Below are positions 8,287-16,535 of a stretch of 64,000 nt of DNA, piece after piece (the stretch's first letter is position 1; the number at the start of each line of letters is the position of its first letter). The stretch comes from Lysinibacillus pinottii. GTDB taxonomy: Bacteria > Bacillota > Bacilli > Bacillales_A > Planococcaceae. The DNA lies in NCBI RefSeq assembly GCF_024753545.1, contig NZ_JANTOO010000020.1, positions 372,001-436,000 of the forward strand, read 5' to 3'. The notes under the pieces were generated by a model. The model was not told the origin of the DNA and searched no databases. It saw nothing but the letters and a program-made list of their open reading frames with translations. The translations under genes and the position numbers were made by a program.

Positions 8287-9333
8287 TTATTTTGGTTGCA
8301 GCTGCTTTAAATATTTTATGGCATCATCTACATTTTTCACAGGTACAATTTTCATCTTTGTCCCAATCTCCTTCGCTGTTTTTACAGCAGTTGTATAATT
8401 CGACTCTAAATCTGGATATTTTGCCTTCATTTCTGTAGAAATTTCATCATCGGGGGCAAAAAAGATTTCCATACCATCACGATCAGCCGCTATGACCTTA
8501 TAGTCAATCCCCCCAATTCGACCAACAGATCCATCCACTAGCATTTCTCCTGTACCTGCAATGGCATAACCTTTCGTTAAATCCTCATCCAGAAGTTGGT
8601 CTAATATTTCAAGTGTAAACATCAATCCTGCAGATGGACCACCAATATCCTCTGTTTTCATTGTTACTTGTGGATTGGTTTCAATTGATTTGCTTTCTGT
8701 ATAAGAAATCCCTAAACCCGCTCTATGTTCTTGCGCATTTGGAATTTCCTTCAATGTAACCGTTGCCTTTTGCTGTTCTTCTTGTCGTATAAATTGAATC
8801 GTTACTTGATCCCCAAGCTGTTTAGGCTGTAAAAGCTCTACAAGCATTTGCTGATTAGTTATTTTGTGACCATCCACTTCAATTATTTCATCACCAGCTT
8901 TTAAGATGCCGTCTGAAGCACCACCATCTAATACATTTAAGATAAAAACACCGTTAAAATGAATTTTTGTCTCTAATCCAGCTCTTTGGAAAGCTACATA
9001 TTTTGCATTAAATTGTGAATCTGACATTAATTTCAACTGTCGAACATTATATTCCTCATCATCCTCTAATGGATTTCGGACTTGTTCAATATCCATGAGT
9101 TTTTGATATTTTTGAGTTTTAGCCCATAAATATGAAAACGGTGTGGCTTGCTGCATGGCAACCGTCATGAGACTCATAGACCCTAAACTATCTGGCTCCT
9201 TGCTATCGACTGTAACAAATTTACTGACATCATAGGCACTACCAGGTTTCATAATATACGCGTCTAGTCGGTATAACATCATAGAACAAATCACGACTAT
9301 TACCACCGCATAAATGCCAATTTTTTTCTTCAC
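8287..9333 (-). CDS. ylbL: Membrane PDZ-Lon (S16) protease YlbL/SepM-like
   Basis: The 348-residue protein has one N-terminal transmembrane helix (GIYAVVIVVICSMMLY), a PDZ domain (VLDGGASDGILKAGDEIIEVDGHKI region, about residues 135-205) and a C-terminal Lon-type domain. The catalytic Ser lies in GGPSAGLMFTLEI and the Lys in GGIDYKVIAA, the S16 dyad. Family members include streptococcal SepM and B. subtilis YlbL, which acts with CtpA on the checkpoint protein YneA. AGGAGGTG places the start at GTG 9333; an upstream extension would overlap the divergent gene. Confidence 0.9.
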   Translation of the reverse strand: MKKKIGIYAVVIVVICSMMLYRLDAYIMKPGSAYDVSKFVTVDSKEPDSLGSMSLMTVAMQQATPFSYLWAKTQKYQKLMDIEQVRNPLEDDEEYNVRQLKLMSDSQFNAKYVAFQRAGLETKIHFNGVFILNVLDGGASDGILKAGDEIIEVDGHKITNQQMLVELLQPKQLGDQVTIQFIRQEEQQKATVTLKEIPNAQEHRAGLGISYTESKSIETNPQVTMKTEDIGGPSAGLMFTLEILDQLLDEDLTKGYAIAGTGEMLVDGSVGRIGGIDYKVIAADRDGMEIFFAPDDEISTEMKAKYPDLESNYTTAVKTAKEIGTKMKIVPVKNVDDAIKYLKQLQPK

Positions 9334-9451
9334 TTGAATACACCTCCTAGGACGCTTGCAAAACCATACGTTCATGTTTTTGCCTTTCTCACATATATTA
9401 ATTTTAGCATTTGCCTATGTGAATGACAAAAAGTTGAAACGAGATGATAAC

Positions 9452-10351
9452 ATGTTTGCTACAATTCAAATAGCGCTCTGCGTAATTCTAATTCTCTTAC
9501 TCTTGTTATTCCCACAAACCGCTCATAGTGGTACTGATTTAGGCTTATCTCTTTTCATGGAGGCGTTATTTCCGTATTTACTACCCTATTTGGTATTAAC
9601 ACAATGGCTTTTGCGTTTAACAGCGCCTATGCGTACGAAAACAAAGAGAGCTTCCTTATACGTACAAGCCTATATTATTAGCGCACTTGGGGGCTATCCA
9701 ACTGGAGCAACCACTATTGTTTATTTAAAAAACAGCGGTCAGTTACATCCTAAAGAAGCAAATTTTCTACTAGCTGTTTGTCATGCACCAAGTCCATTAT
9801 TCGTGTTAGGTTTTGTAAGTCTTGATTTACTACACAGTAATACGTTTGGATGGTTATTTTTATGTTTACTACATACGTTTAATATTTGTTGCTTAGTAAC
9901 TGGTTACTTTTTATACCGCAAAACGGATTCACCTACCATATCTGTTCACAACACTACACTTTATACGGCTCCCTTTTCAGAAAGTATTAAAGAAACTGCC
10001 CCAACAATTTTGCTAGTGGGCACAACTATTATCTTTTTCACAACCATCCAGACTATTGTGCAACAGGGCTTAGATCAATTAATACCAAAGCTGCCTTATA
10101 CAATTGAACTTTCCTTAGCAGCTATTCTAGAAGTGACAAATGGTCTTAAAATGACTGTCACTGCCTTCCCAGATTTTCCATATACTACTTTACTAGTCGT
10201 CATTTTGTTAACGATGCAAAGTATAAGTATTCATTTACAAATTTTTGTGATTGCTAAATCCGCCAAACTTTCTGTGAGACCTTATCTAAAATTCCGCCTC
10301 CTTAGCATAATCATTGTACCAACTATTTATGCTCTATTTTTTCTGAAATAA
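9452..10351 (+). CDS. ylbJ: YlbJ-like sporulation membrane protein
   Basis: A polytopic protein of about 299 residues from the ATG at 9452, with some eight hydrophobic helices and the gate-like SALGGYPTGATTIVYL and CHAPSPLFVLGF motifs of YlbJ (nucleoside-recognition/Gate fold). YlbJ of B. subtilis is needed for normal sporulation. This copy is about 100 residues shorter than B. subtilis YlbJ (about 408), mainly at the C-terminus. The ribosome-binding site is weak (ACGAGATGA); an in-frame TTG six codons upstream is possible. ylbK, which separates ylbL and ylbJ in B. subtilis, is absent. Confidence 0.78.
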   Translation: MFATIQIALCVILILLLLLFPQTAHSGTDLGLSLFMEALFPYLLPYLVLTQWLLRLTAPMRTKTKRASLYVQAYIISALGGYPTGATTIVYLKNSGQLHPKEANFLLAVCHAPSPLFVLGFVSLDLLHSNTFGWLFLCLLHTFNICCLVTGYFLYRKTDSPTISVHNTTLYTAPFSESIKETAPTILLVGTTIIFFTTIQTIVQQGLDQLIPKLPYTIELSLAAILEVTNGLKMTVTAFPDFPYTTLLVVILLTMQSISIHLQIFVIAKSAKLSVRPYLKFRLLSIIIVPTIYALFFLK

Positions 10352-10370
10352 TTAGTTTTCACAGATAAAA

Positions 10371-10406
10371 AAGAGGATGTTCAGCGTATATTACCGACAT
10401 CCTCTT
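10371..10406 (-). terminator. Terminator after coaD
   Basis: AAGAGGATGT / ACATCCTCTT 10-bp stem; the minus strand continues into TTTTATCTG. It lies between convergent ylbJ and coaD. Confidence 0.8.
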
Positions 10407-10412
10407 CAACCA

Positions 10413-10904
10413 CTATTGGGAAAAACCATATTTTTCTTTTAAAGCTTGTACAACACAATCTGGAACTAGCTCATTTACATCACTTCCATATTTCGCAACC
10501 TCTTTTACAATACTGGAACTTAGGAATGAGTATTGATTCTTCGTCATAATGAAAAATGTTTCGATGGTTTCATCAAGAAAACGGTTCATAGAAGTAATTT
10601 GCATTTCATATTCAAAATCTGAAACTGCTCGTAAGCCACGTACAATGGCCTTGGCTTTTTTTTCTTTAGCATAGTCTATGAGAAGACCTGAAGAACTTTC
10701 TATCCGAACATTAGGTAACGCTTTTGTTACTTCAGCCATTAAAGCCATACGCTCCTCTACAGAAAACAACGGATTTTTTGCTGAATTGTTTAATACGGCG
10801 ACATAGACGATATCGAACACATCGGCTGCACGTTTAATAATATCTAAATGGCCAAATGTCACAGGGTCAAAACTTCCAGGAACTACAGCAATTTTCTCTG
10901 ACAA
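10413..10904 (-). CDS. coaD: Phosphopantetheine adenylyltransferase
   Basis: A 163-residue nucleotidyltransferase with IAVVPGSFDPVTFGHLDII (TxGH ATP-binding motif) and the C-terminal YSFLSSSIVKEVAKYG (family ISSTxxR region). CoaD transfers AMP from ATP to 4'-phosphopantetheine, the penultimate step to coenzyme A. The start is TTG at 10904, supported by GAGGGAG upstream and the family N-terminus; the longer frame is the tail of rsmD read in another frame. It begins one base after the rsmD stop, so the pair is translationally coupled. Confidence 0.95.
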   Translation of the reverse strand: MSEKIAVVPGSFDPVTFGHLDIIKRAADVFDIVYVAVLNNSAKNPLFSVEERMALMAEVTKALPNVRIESSSGLLIDYAKEKKAKAIVRGLRAVSDFEYEMQITSMNRFLDETIETFFIMTKNQYSFLSSSIVKEVAKYGSDVNELVPDCVVQALKEKYGFSQ

Positions 10905-10905
10905 C

Positions 10906-11472
10906 TTATTCTCCCTCTTCCTCTGTACAGCGATAAACAGAAATAATTGTTCCGCCATATGTTTCTTGTCTTTTTAAAACAAACTCACCAAAACTTTGAG
11001 GCAATGTTACTTCTTTTGCATGTTCACATAAAATAATACCATTTTGTTGAATTTTTTCATTATCAACGAGTAATTGTACTAAGTCATAGTATTCCTTTTG
11101 ATGATAAGGTGGATCTAAAAAAACTAATGAAAACGTAATATCACGCTTTAATAGCGCTTTCACAGCACGCTTTGCATCAATGCGAAACAGCTCAGTATGC
11201 TCTTCGTAACGGCATTTTTTTATATTTTCTTGCAGCACCTGAAAGGCTTTTGCATCTTTTTCAATAAAAATAGCACGCTCTACACCACGACTTAGCGATT
11301 CAATACCTAAACCGCCGCTTCCTGCAAACAAATCAAGTGCAGTACCTCCATCAAAAAAAGGACCAATAATATTAAAAATCGATTCCTTCACTTTATCAGT
11401 TGTAGGCCTCGTCGTATTCCCAGCTATCGCCTTTAGCGGCATTCCTTTACGCTCTCCTGCTACAACTCTCAT
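10906..11472 (-). CDS. rsmD: 16S rRNA (guanine966-N2)-methyltransferase RsmD
   Basis: The 188-residue protein starts MRVVAGERKGMPLKA and contains TRPTTDKVKESIFNII, the SAM motif ALDLFAGSGGLGIESLSRG and the catalytic LVFLDPPY. RsmD methylates N2 of G966 in 16S rRNA in assembled 30S particles. The ATG at 11472 has GGTGAT upstream; an ATG nine codons earlier has no ribosome-binding site. rsmD-coaD pairing is conserved in Bacillales (ylbH-ylbI). Confidence 0.94.
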   Translation of the reverse strand: MRVVAGERKGMPLKAIAGNTTRPTTDKVKESIFNIIGPFFDGGTALDLFAGSGGLGIESLSRGVERAIFIEKDAKAFQVLQENIKKCRYEEHTELFRIDAKRAVKALLKRDITFSLVFLDPPYHQKEYYDLVQLLVDNEKIQQNGIILCEHAKEVTLPQSFGEFVLKRQETYGGTIISVYRCTEEEGE

Positions 11473-11510
11473 ATAAGCTATCACCGTACTTTCATCCATA
11501 TAAATTATTT

Positions 11511-11541
11511 TTGCAGCGAAAGGAAAGCCCTCCGCTGCAAA
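11511..11541 (-). terminator. Hairpin after the stalk-domain protein gene
   Basis: TTGCAGCG / CGCTGCAA arms begin two bases after the stop codon; the minus strand continues AAATAATTTA, a weak U tract. Confidence 0.6.
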
Positions 11542-11543
11542 AT

Positions 11544-12965
11544 TTATTGTTGCTCTTGTGTTAATACTTGAATACGTTCCTCTTTCTTTTGTAATTCAAC
11601 TAAGAATAAACGTTGTAACCAAGCTTCTTCCACATAATATTGATTAGCAATTTTAATAATTGGCTCTGAAATTGTTGAATATCTTCGCTGATTGAATACA
11701 TAAAATCCAGGTTCTTTAGGGAATCGGAATGTGCGATGCTCGCTATTTACATAATAGCCGTTCTTTCCTTCTCCGACTGTATAACCAAGATAAGGTAATA
11801 ACGTATCTGCCGTATATAACGCTTGTCCTTCATATAGAATAACATGAACGTCTTCCTTCAACACATCATTCACATATACATCTCGAGAATCCTCAAATAA
11901 TAACGGATATGTTCCGTTTTTCTGTGCTGCATTTAACGTAAAGTATGATGTCTTAGCATCTAACACTTGCGATAAATACTCATCCATAGTGTTTGGAGAA
12001 ATAGGGTCATCTCCAAGTTTTTTCAACTTATCTTGCCAACTCTGCTGTTGACTATCTGTCATATAATCATTCAATGTCTTCACAATTTTCTTTGCTTTGT
12101 CTCCACCAATTGAATCATTCACTAAATAGGATGCCACAACTTCTAGCAACCATTCTGGGGAGTCCACAAATGTATATTGCGATTTTATTTGGGACAAAAT
12201 GACTTCCTGTTCAACAGCTTGAGCTGTAAGTGTTGGTAAAAATAACAACCTTTCATCATGAACCGGGACAGGACTTTTCTCTTGAATAATCGCGATATGT
12301 TCATCATTTAAAAACTGTAAACTCTCTAAAGATTTTAGGAAATCATTCGGAACAGCCTGTTGTGCATAGATTGATAATATAGGCGTTTGTTCTTGTACTT
12401 TGAGTTTTCCTGCTTGCCAATAAAGATCATGAACAGTTCCGTTGCCTCTAAACATCGTATAGTTAACAAGTGATAGCTGTTGTTGACCTACTAATGGCAA
12501 ACCTGTAATCCATTGTCCATTAATTTTACTATCTGTAGAAATATGAACAATTGAATAGGACGCTTCACCATTAATTAGTGTAGCAAAAACGTCTTGAAGG
12601 AGCATCTTATTTTTCAAGCCACCCTCAATCGGAATTATGTATGACACAGATTGTGATTTTGTCTCCCCTTTTGCAAAATAAGAGACCTCATCTGATAATC
12701 GATCACAGCTTTTTTCATTCTCGATAAAGCAACTAGGATTTGTTGCCTTTTCAGGCCATTTTATTTTCACCTTTTGATTTGGCAAATTTTTAAAATGTTG
12801 GCGAATATCTAAGCTATTTTCACGATAAACAATCTCAATTTCCTGCGAGTAATGAAAATCCCCTATGCCGGTTTCTAAATCAGATGAGTATGCATGATAC
12901 TGGAAAAATAACGTTCCTGAAATAATAAGTACTAAAATAGAAAAAAAGCTTAATGCAAATTTCAT
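11544..12965 (-). CDS. Membrane-anchored protein with C-terminal stalk-like domain, unknown function
   Basis: A 473-residue protein I do not recognise by name. It has one N-terminal signal-anchor (ALSFFSILVLIISGTLFFQYHAY) and an otherwise extracellular chain. The last ~110 residues (VYVNDVLKEDVHVILYEGQALYTADTLLPYLGYTVG...) resemble the copper-amine-oxidase N-terminal-like 'stalk' domain common in Bacillales surface proteins. The middle contains two Cys (NPSCFIENEKSC) that could form a disulfide. GGGAGGTC fixes the ATG at 12965. It is divergent from the DUF7147-like gene with a 56-base gap, and sits between rsmD and ylbG, a pair adjacent in B. subtilis, so it is an insertion relative to that order. 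Confidence 0.7.
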   Translation of the reverse strand: MKFALSFFSILVLIISGTLFFQYHAYSSDLETGIGDFHYSQEIEIVYRENSLDIRQHFKNLPNQKVKIKWPEKATNPSCFIENEKSCDRLSDEVSYFAKGETKSQSVSYIIPIEGGLKNKMLLQDVFATLINGEASYSIVHISTDSKINGQWITGLPLVGQQQLSLVNYTMFRGNGTVHDLYWQAGKLKVQEQTPILSIYAQQAVPNDFLKSLESLQFLNDEHIAIIQEKSPVPVHDERLLFLPTLTAQAVEQEVILSQIKSQYTFVDSPEWLLEVVASYLVNDSIGGDKAKKIVKTLNDYMTDSQQQSWQDKLKKLGDDPISPNTMDEYLSQVLDAKTSYFTLNAAQKNGTYPLLFEDSRDVYVNDVLKEDVHVILYEGQALYTADTLLPYLGYTVGEGKNGYYVNSEHRTFRFPKEPGFYVFNQRRYSTISEPIIKIANQYYVEEAWLQRLFLVELQKKEERIQVLTQEQQ

Positions 12966-13021
12966 GTGCTTGACCTCCCGCAGCATGATACTATGAGTAT
13001 TGGAAAGGATGTGCAATTATT

Positions 13022-13411
13022 ATGCCACAACAATTTATAGAATTAGGAGAAGGCTATGGTGATGTATACGAGCTACTTGAAATTATTAAAACCAATCAGG
13101 AACGCTTTCATCAGGCCTTTATACTAACATCTACAAAAGAAGATAAAAAGGTAATCTCCTTAGCCGTTGCCTTCAAACCAGTGGGTGAAAGTAAATTCAT
13201 GCCAATATATATTTGTCGCGAAGGCATCCCTTATCATGATGAACAACCAACTAAGCGACAAAAAATGTTTGAAGCACAAATAGAACAACTAGACCGAAAA
13301 GCAGTTGTTGTAGAAATAAAGCACTCATCTATATTTTCGGAATCAAAACTATTTTATCAATACTTAATCGGCATATTAAGACTAAATAACTATATACCAG
13401 CATTAGCCTAA
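13022..13411 (+). CDS. DUF7147-like conserved protein
   Basis: A 129-residue protein opening MPQQFIELGEGYGDVYELLEIIK and ending FYQYLIGILRLNNYIPALA. It matches a small conserved Bacillales family (DUF7147 from memory), sometimes annotated 'methylthioribose kinase', a name not supported by any kinase motif here. Conserved-looking parts are PIYICREGIP and the SSIFSESKLFYQYLIGI helix. No membrane segment or signal peptide. The ribosome-binding site is AAAGGATG. Function unknown. It converges on ylbG with 2 bases between stop codons. Confidence 0.72.
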   Translation: MPQQFIELGEGYGDVYELLEIIKTNQERFHQAFILTSTKEDKKVISLAVAFKPVGESKFMPIYICREGIPYHDEQPTKRQKMFEAQIEQLDRKAVVVEIKHSSIFSESKLFYQYLIGILRLNNYIPALA

Positions 13412-13413
13412 TA

Positions 13414-13686
13414 TTATAGACCTACTTTATAGTCATATTCCTTGGCTTTATCTGGCTTTGCATTTTCGTATTCAGTTTTCACAAATGGACGGTAAGATTC
13501 CACAACGTCTTTCACAAATGGAAGGCGTTGTAGTTTTGTTGTCAACATTTCAATGTCCTCACGATCACAATACAGCACTACATATTTTTGTCTTCTAGAA
13601 ATATAAAGAACATGACCATATTTCCGAAGAGACTTCGCATGTTTTAATTGATGGACGTAAACGATTAGCCCTTGTCGTTCGTTCAT
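13414..13686 (-). CDS. ylbG: YlbG family protein (DUF2129)
   Basis: A ~90-residue basic protein, MNERQGLIVYVHQLKHAKSLRKYGHVLYISRRQKYVVLYC, matching YlbG. The family has no assigned biochemical role. The ATG at 13686 is preceded by GAGGG; an ATG five codons upstream overlaps that site. In B. subtilis ylbF and ylbG are adjacent, whereas here a GDPD gene and a pseudogene separate them. Confidence 0.88.
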   Translation of the reverse strand: MNERQGLIVYVHQLKHAKSLRKYGHVLYISRRQKYVVLYCDREDIEMLTTKLQRLPFVKDVVESYRPFVKTEYENAKPDKAKEYDYKVGL

Positions 13687-14061
13687 AATGGATTCCCTCA
13701 TTTCTTACCTAAAAGCATACCATAGACCAGAAAATGATAGCAACAGAGTTTAGCTGACAGAACACTCGATTTTCCGTTATAATGGAAAAGCATACTACGT
13801 TAGCATCGTAGAAATTCGAATCAGTTGTTTTAAATAGCTTACATGATTATTTTTTCCATGGAATGTATATTTTACTGAAGGATGAGATGTTTATGCCTCA
13901 TTCTTTCATCACGGATGAAGGTAGAAGTCGACATGAAAAAATCATCATTCCCTTAACTACTTACTAGTTTTTTATAAAGCTCTTGGACGAACGTTGGGAG
14001 CTAGTCATTGAAACAATGAATTCACCATTACTTTAGAAAAAAATTGTTAAGGAGGACGAAT
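13687..14061. other. Intergenic stretch with a 26-codon ORF
   Basis: No established gene is visible. The plus strand has GAAGGATGAG followed by ATG at 13887 and a 26-codon frame (MFMPHSFITDEGRSRHEK...) ending TAG at 13967. It may be a gene remnant or a leader peptide for the GDPD gene. No known riboswitch was recognised. Confidence 0.35.
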
Positions 14062-14970
14062 ATGGGGAAGAAAACTAAAATAGCAATTGCAATCGCAGCT
14101 GCAAGTGCGGCAGCTTGGGCGGGTAGTAAAGCTATTTCTAAACCACAGCAACGTGAAGGTAAACAAGCATTACAGTTTGATCGCACAATCATTCTTGCAC
14201 ACCGAGGCGGAGCTCATTTAGCACCCGAACATACTATGATCGCCTTTGACAAAGCAGCTCAGCTAGGCGTTGATGGATTTGAAATAGACGTACGATTAAC
14301 AAAAGACGAAGAAATTATTGTTTTCCACGATGATACAGTTGAACGAACAACAGATGGCTACGGTCTTATAGCTGATATGACATTGGCAGAAATCAATGCC
14401 TTAAACCACGGCTATCAATTTGAAGATTTGGATGGAGCCTTCCCTTATCGTGAGGATAAATTACAAGTAGTAACATTACGTGAGCTACTTGAGACGTACC
14501 CACATATGTTAATCAATATCGATATTAAAGATGCCCCTGAAACTTATGAAGGAAGTCTAATGCCTTCTAAGCTCTGGCGTTTAATTGAAGAACTTGGCGC
14601 AGAGGATCGTGTTGTTGTAACAAGTTTTTATGGTGAGCAAATAGATCGTTTTAACTTATATGCTCAAAATCAGGTGGCGCTTGGTGCAGGTGAATCAGAT
14701 GTAAGAAAAGCATTTGCTTCCTTCTCCAGTCAATTCGGACATTTATATCATCCAAAAGTAGATGTGTTCCAAATTCCTCCTAAATCAGGGGTTATCGCTT
14801 TAGATTCTCCAAAATTTATTCAGTTTTTAAATAATCTCAACATTCCAGTTCACTATTGGACAATCAATGACATAGAGACGATGAAAAAATTAATTACTAA
14901 CGGCGCTAAAGGGATTATTACGGATCGTCCTGATATAGCCGTAGAATTATTGCAAACTCAAGAGTCTTAA
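14062..14970 (+). CDS. Glycerophosphodiester phosphodiesterase family protein
   Basis: A 302-residue GDPD protein with an alanine-rich N-terminal hydrophobic segment (IAIAIAAASAAAWAGSKAI), probably a membrane anchor or signal. Catalytic and metal residues are visible in IILAHRGGAHLAPEHT (His-Arg), GFEIDVRLTKD (Glu, Asp) and VFHDDTVERTTDG (second His). These enzymes hydrolyse glycerophosphodiesters to glycerol-3-phosphate and an alcohol. AAGGAGGAC precedes the ATG at 14062. A terminator follows. It is an insertion between ylbG and ylbF relative to B. subtilis. Confidence 0.9.
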   Translation: MGKKTKIAIAIAAASAAAWAGSKAISKPQQREGKQALQFDRTIILAHRGGAHLAPEHTMIAFDKAAQLGVDGFEIDVRLTKDEEIIVFHDDTVERTTDGYGLIADMTLAEINALNHGYQFEDLDGAFPYREDKLQVVTLRELLETYPHMLINIDIKDAPETYEGSLMPSKLWRLIEELGAEDRVVVTSFYGEQIDRFNLYAQNQVALGAGESDVRKAFASFSSQFGHLYHPKVDVFQIPPKSGVIALDSPKFIQFLNNLNIPVHYWTINDIETMKKLITNGAKGIITDRPDIAVELLQTQES

Positions 14971-15032
14971 CAAGGAATTATCCTATGGAAAGCTAATGTT
15001 TTAAATAAACGCCTTCCTTCTTACTATTGATA

Positions 15033-15059
15033 AAAGCCATCGAGATACACGATGGCTTT
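15033..15059 (+). terminator. Terminator after the GDPD gene
   Basis: AAAGCCATCG / CGATGGCTTT perfect 10-bp stem with a 7-base loop, then TGTTATATT. Confidence 0.82.
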
Positions 15060-15084
15060 TGTTATATTAAGTAATGTCTTTCAT

Positions 15085-15396
15085 TGATAGACTGATTCTT
15101 CATGTTGTAATACCGCATCCGTTCAGTAGCCCTCTTAAGAAATATGGTCTGGCACTAATTGCGGCATGCCCACTGCCCATAAGAAAATTTGGTCATATGA
15201 CTCTAAATCTCTATCCCATTTTCAGGTTTCATATTAGTCCTCTCTAAGTGATAATGCCCCTGGAAAGATGTCCACTCGTATTGAAAGCGACCATCTAATA
15301 GATCCCCCTTATTAAGTGCATGTGCATCTATAACTGCTGGTACTACCTCTTTTCATATACCATCTTCTGGTACGACTGCAATCCTATGTTTTTCAT
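15085..15396 (-). pseudogene. Decayed tartrate dehydrogenase (YcsA/TtuC-like), N-terminal fragment
   Basis: Reading the minus strand across frames gives HRIAVVPEDGI-stop-KEVVPAVIDA, then FQYEWTSFQGHYHLE and MKPENGIEI, and after a one-base frame change LESYDQIFLWAVGMPQLVPDHIS. This follows the N-terminal third of tartrate dehydrogenases of the isopropylmalate dehydrogenase superfamily (consensus IAVIPGDGIGKEV and AVGxPxLVPDHISLWGLL). Lesions include a TGA where Gly is expected, a frame change near the start codon, a TAG plus frame change after GIEI, and a lost base after DHIS. An intact AGGAGGC site still precedes the ATG at 15396. The catalytic C-terminal two thirds are missing. Confidence 0.8.
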
Positions 15397-15430
15397 GTAT
15401 ATTGCCTCCTGCCATAATTGTATAGAAAAA

Positions 15431-15472
15431 GACTGTAAACAAACTCAGTTTTACTTCGAGTTGTGTACAGTC
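15431..15472 (-). terminator. Terminator after ylbF
   Basis: GACTGTA / TACAGTC outer arms with a partly paired inner stem; the minus strand then reads TTTTTCTATAC. A second hairpin (AGATGTGT / ACACATCT, 15480-15499) lies between it and the ylbF stop. Confidence 0.75.
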
Positions 15473-15502
15473 TAGTAGAGATGTGTTTTAACACATCTTC
15501 AT

Positions 15503-15949
15503 TTACGCTGAGCATGAGCATGAACCGCCCGAGCTACATCCTCCTCCGCAAGATGAACCAGATGCAAAGAATGGATTGCTTACAGGAACTTTTACCGCTT
15601 CAGAGACTGTTTTCCCTACAAGTAGGCTAATCTCATCAAGCAAGTCCTGAAAATCGTTTTCAGCAATTTTTAAGGCAGAAACCTTTTCATTTAAGTCAAG
15701 CGCCCTCTTCTGTTGGCGAATCGACTTCATAATTGTATGGTAGTCCGGATGATATTTTCCGAAACGTTGTACATCTTCGTACTGTTCTTTCATGCGATTA
15801 AACGCGTAAATAGCTTCTACAATTTGTGTATCACTATAAACGGCATCATACGCTTGTCGGAGCGCCATCGCAGGTTCTGAGGAAAGAATCATCTCACAAA
15901 GCGCTTCCGCCTCATCTAAAATGAATACCCAGTCAGAGGTCATCATCAT
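15503..15949 (-). CDS. ylbF: RicF/YlbF regulator, RNase Y specificity factor subunit
   Basis: A 148-residue helical protein ending in a cysteine-rich tail (SSCGGGCSSGGSCSCSA). This matches YlbF (RicF), which with YmcA and YaaT forms the iron-sulfur 'Y/Ric complex' that guides RNase Y and supports competence, sporulation and biofilm formation in B. subtilis; the tail cysteines fit cluster ligation. TTGGGGGAA places the start at ATG 15949, giving the B. subtilis length. Confidence 0.9.
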   Translation of the reverse strand: MMMTSDWVFILDEAEALCEMILSSEPAMALRQAYDAVYSDTQIVEAIYAFNRMKEQYEDVQRFGKYHPDYHTIMKSIRQQKRALDLNEKVSALKIAENDFQDLLDEISLLVGKTVSEAVKVPVSNPFFASGSSCGGGCSSGGSCSCSA

Positions 15950-16037
15950 TTTTAATTCCCCCAATCTCTTTCCCATCATAACAGATTTTATGGTAATTTT
16001 ACATTAATGAGATTATTAATGAAAGAGGTTTTTCCAA

Positions 16038-16535
16038 TTGATGACAACATCCAAAGAAAAAATCGATCTATTATTAGGGGCAATTTTACAAGATAGTACG
16101 GAGGAAGATGAAGAAGTTCTTTTACATCTTTTAACCGGGCTCCGAGAAAAACAACAAGGCATTCATCGTCGCTTTATTAACGCTGCCTTACACATGGTTG
16201 GCAAGTTTGAGCCTGAAGTCAGTGAGGTTCGTATTCCCATTACACCAGTTATTCATAACACGATAAAGGTGCCACACGGCGGCATTATTGCGACTATAGC
16301 CGATGCGGCAATGGGTGGACTTGCTTCCCGTTCTGTACCAGAAGGATTTAATGTAGTAACTACAAATATGAATGTCACGTATATTGCCACAACAACGAAT
16401 AAAGAATTAATTGCGCGTGGTCGTTTTGTTCATAAAGGGCGGCAAACACTTGTAATGGAATGCGATATTGAAGATGAGACAGGGCGCAAGCTAGCCATTG
16501 CTACGGGATCATTCTTTGTTATTCAGCGTCGGTAA
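16038..16535 (+). CDS. PaaI-type hotdog thioesterase
   Basis: A ~165-residue hotdog-fold protein with HGGIIATIADAAMGGLASRS, the PaaI-family active-site helix, and VTYIATTTNKELIARGRFVHKGRQTLVMECDI strands. It probably hydrolyses an acyl-CoA thioester; substrate unknown. Start is TTG at 16038 or the next codon ATG; AAAGAGGT lies 9 or 12 bases upstream, slightly favouring TTG. Its 3' end overlaps the convergent MurE-like gene by 17 bases. Confidence 0.82.
   Translation: MMTTSKEKIDLLLGAILQDSTEEDEEVLLHLLTGLREKQQGIHRRFINAALHMVGKFEPEVSEVRIPITPVIHNTIKVPHGGIIATIADAAMGGLASRSVPEGFNVVTTNMNVTYIATTTNKELIARGRFVHKGRQTLVMECDIEDETGRKLAIATGSFFVIQRR

Noticed and set aside
15480..15499. AGATGTGT/ACACATCT hairpin as the main ylbF terminator
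   Set aside because: No U tract follows on the minus strand; the next hairpin at 15431-15472 has one.
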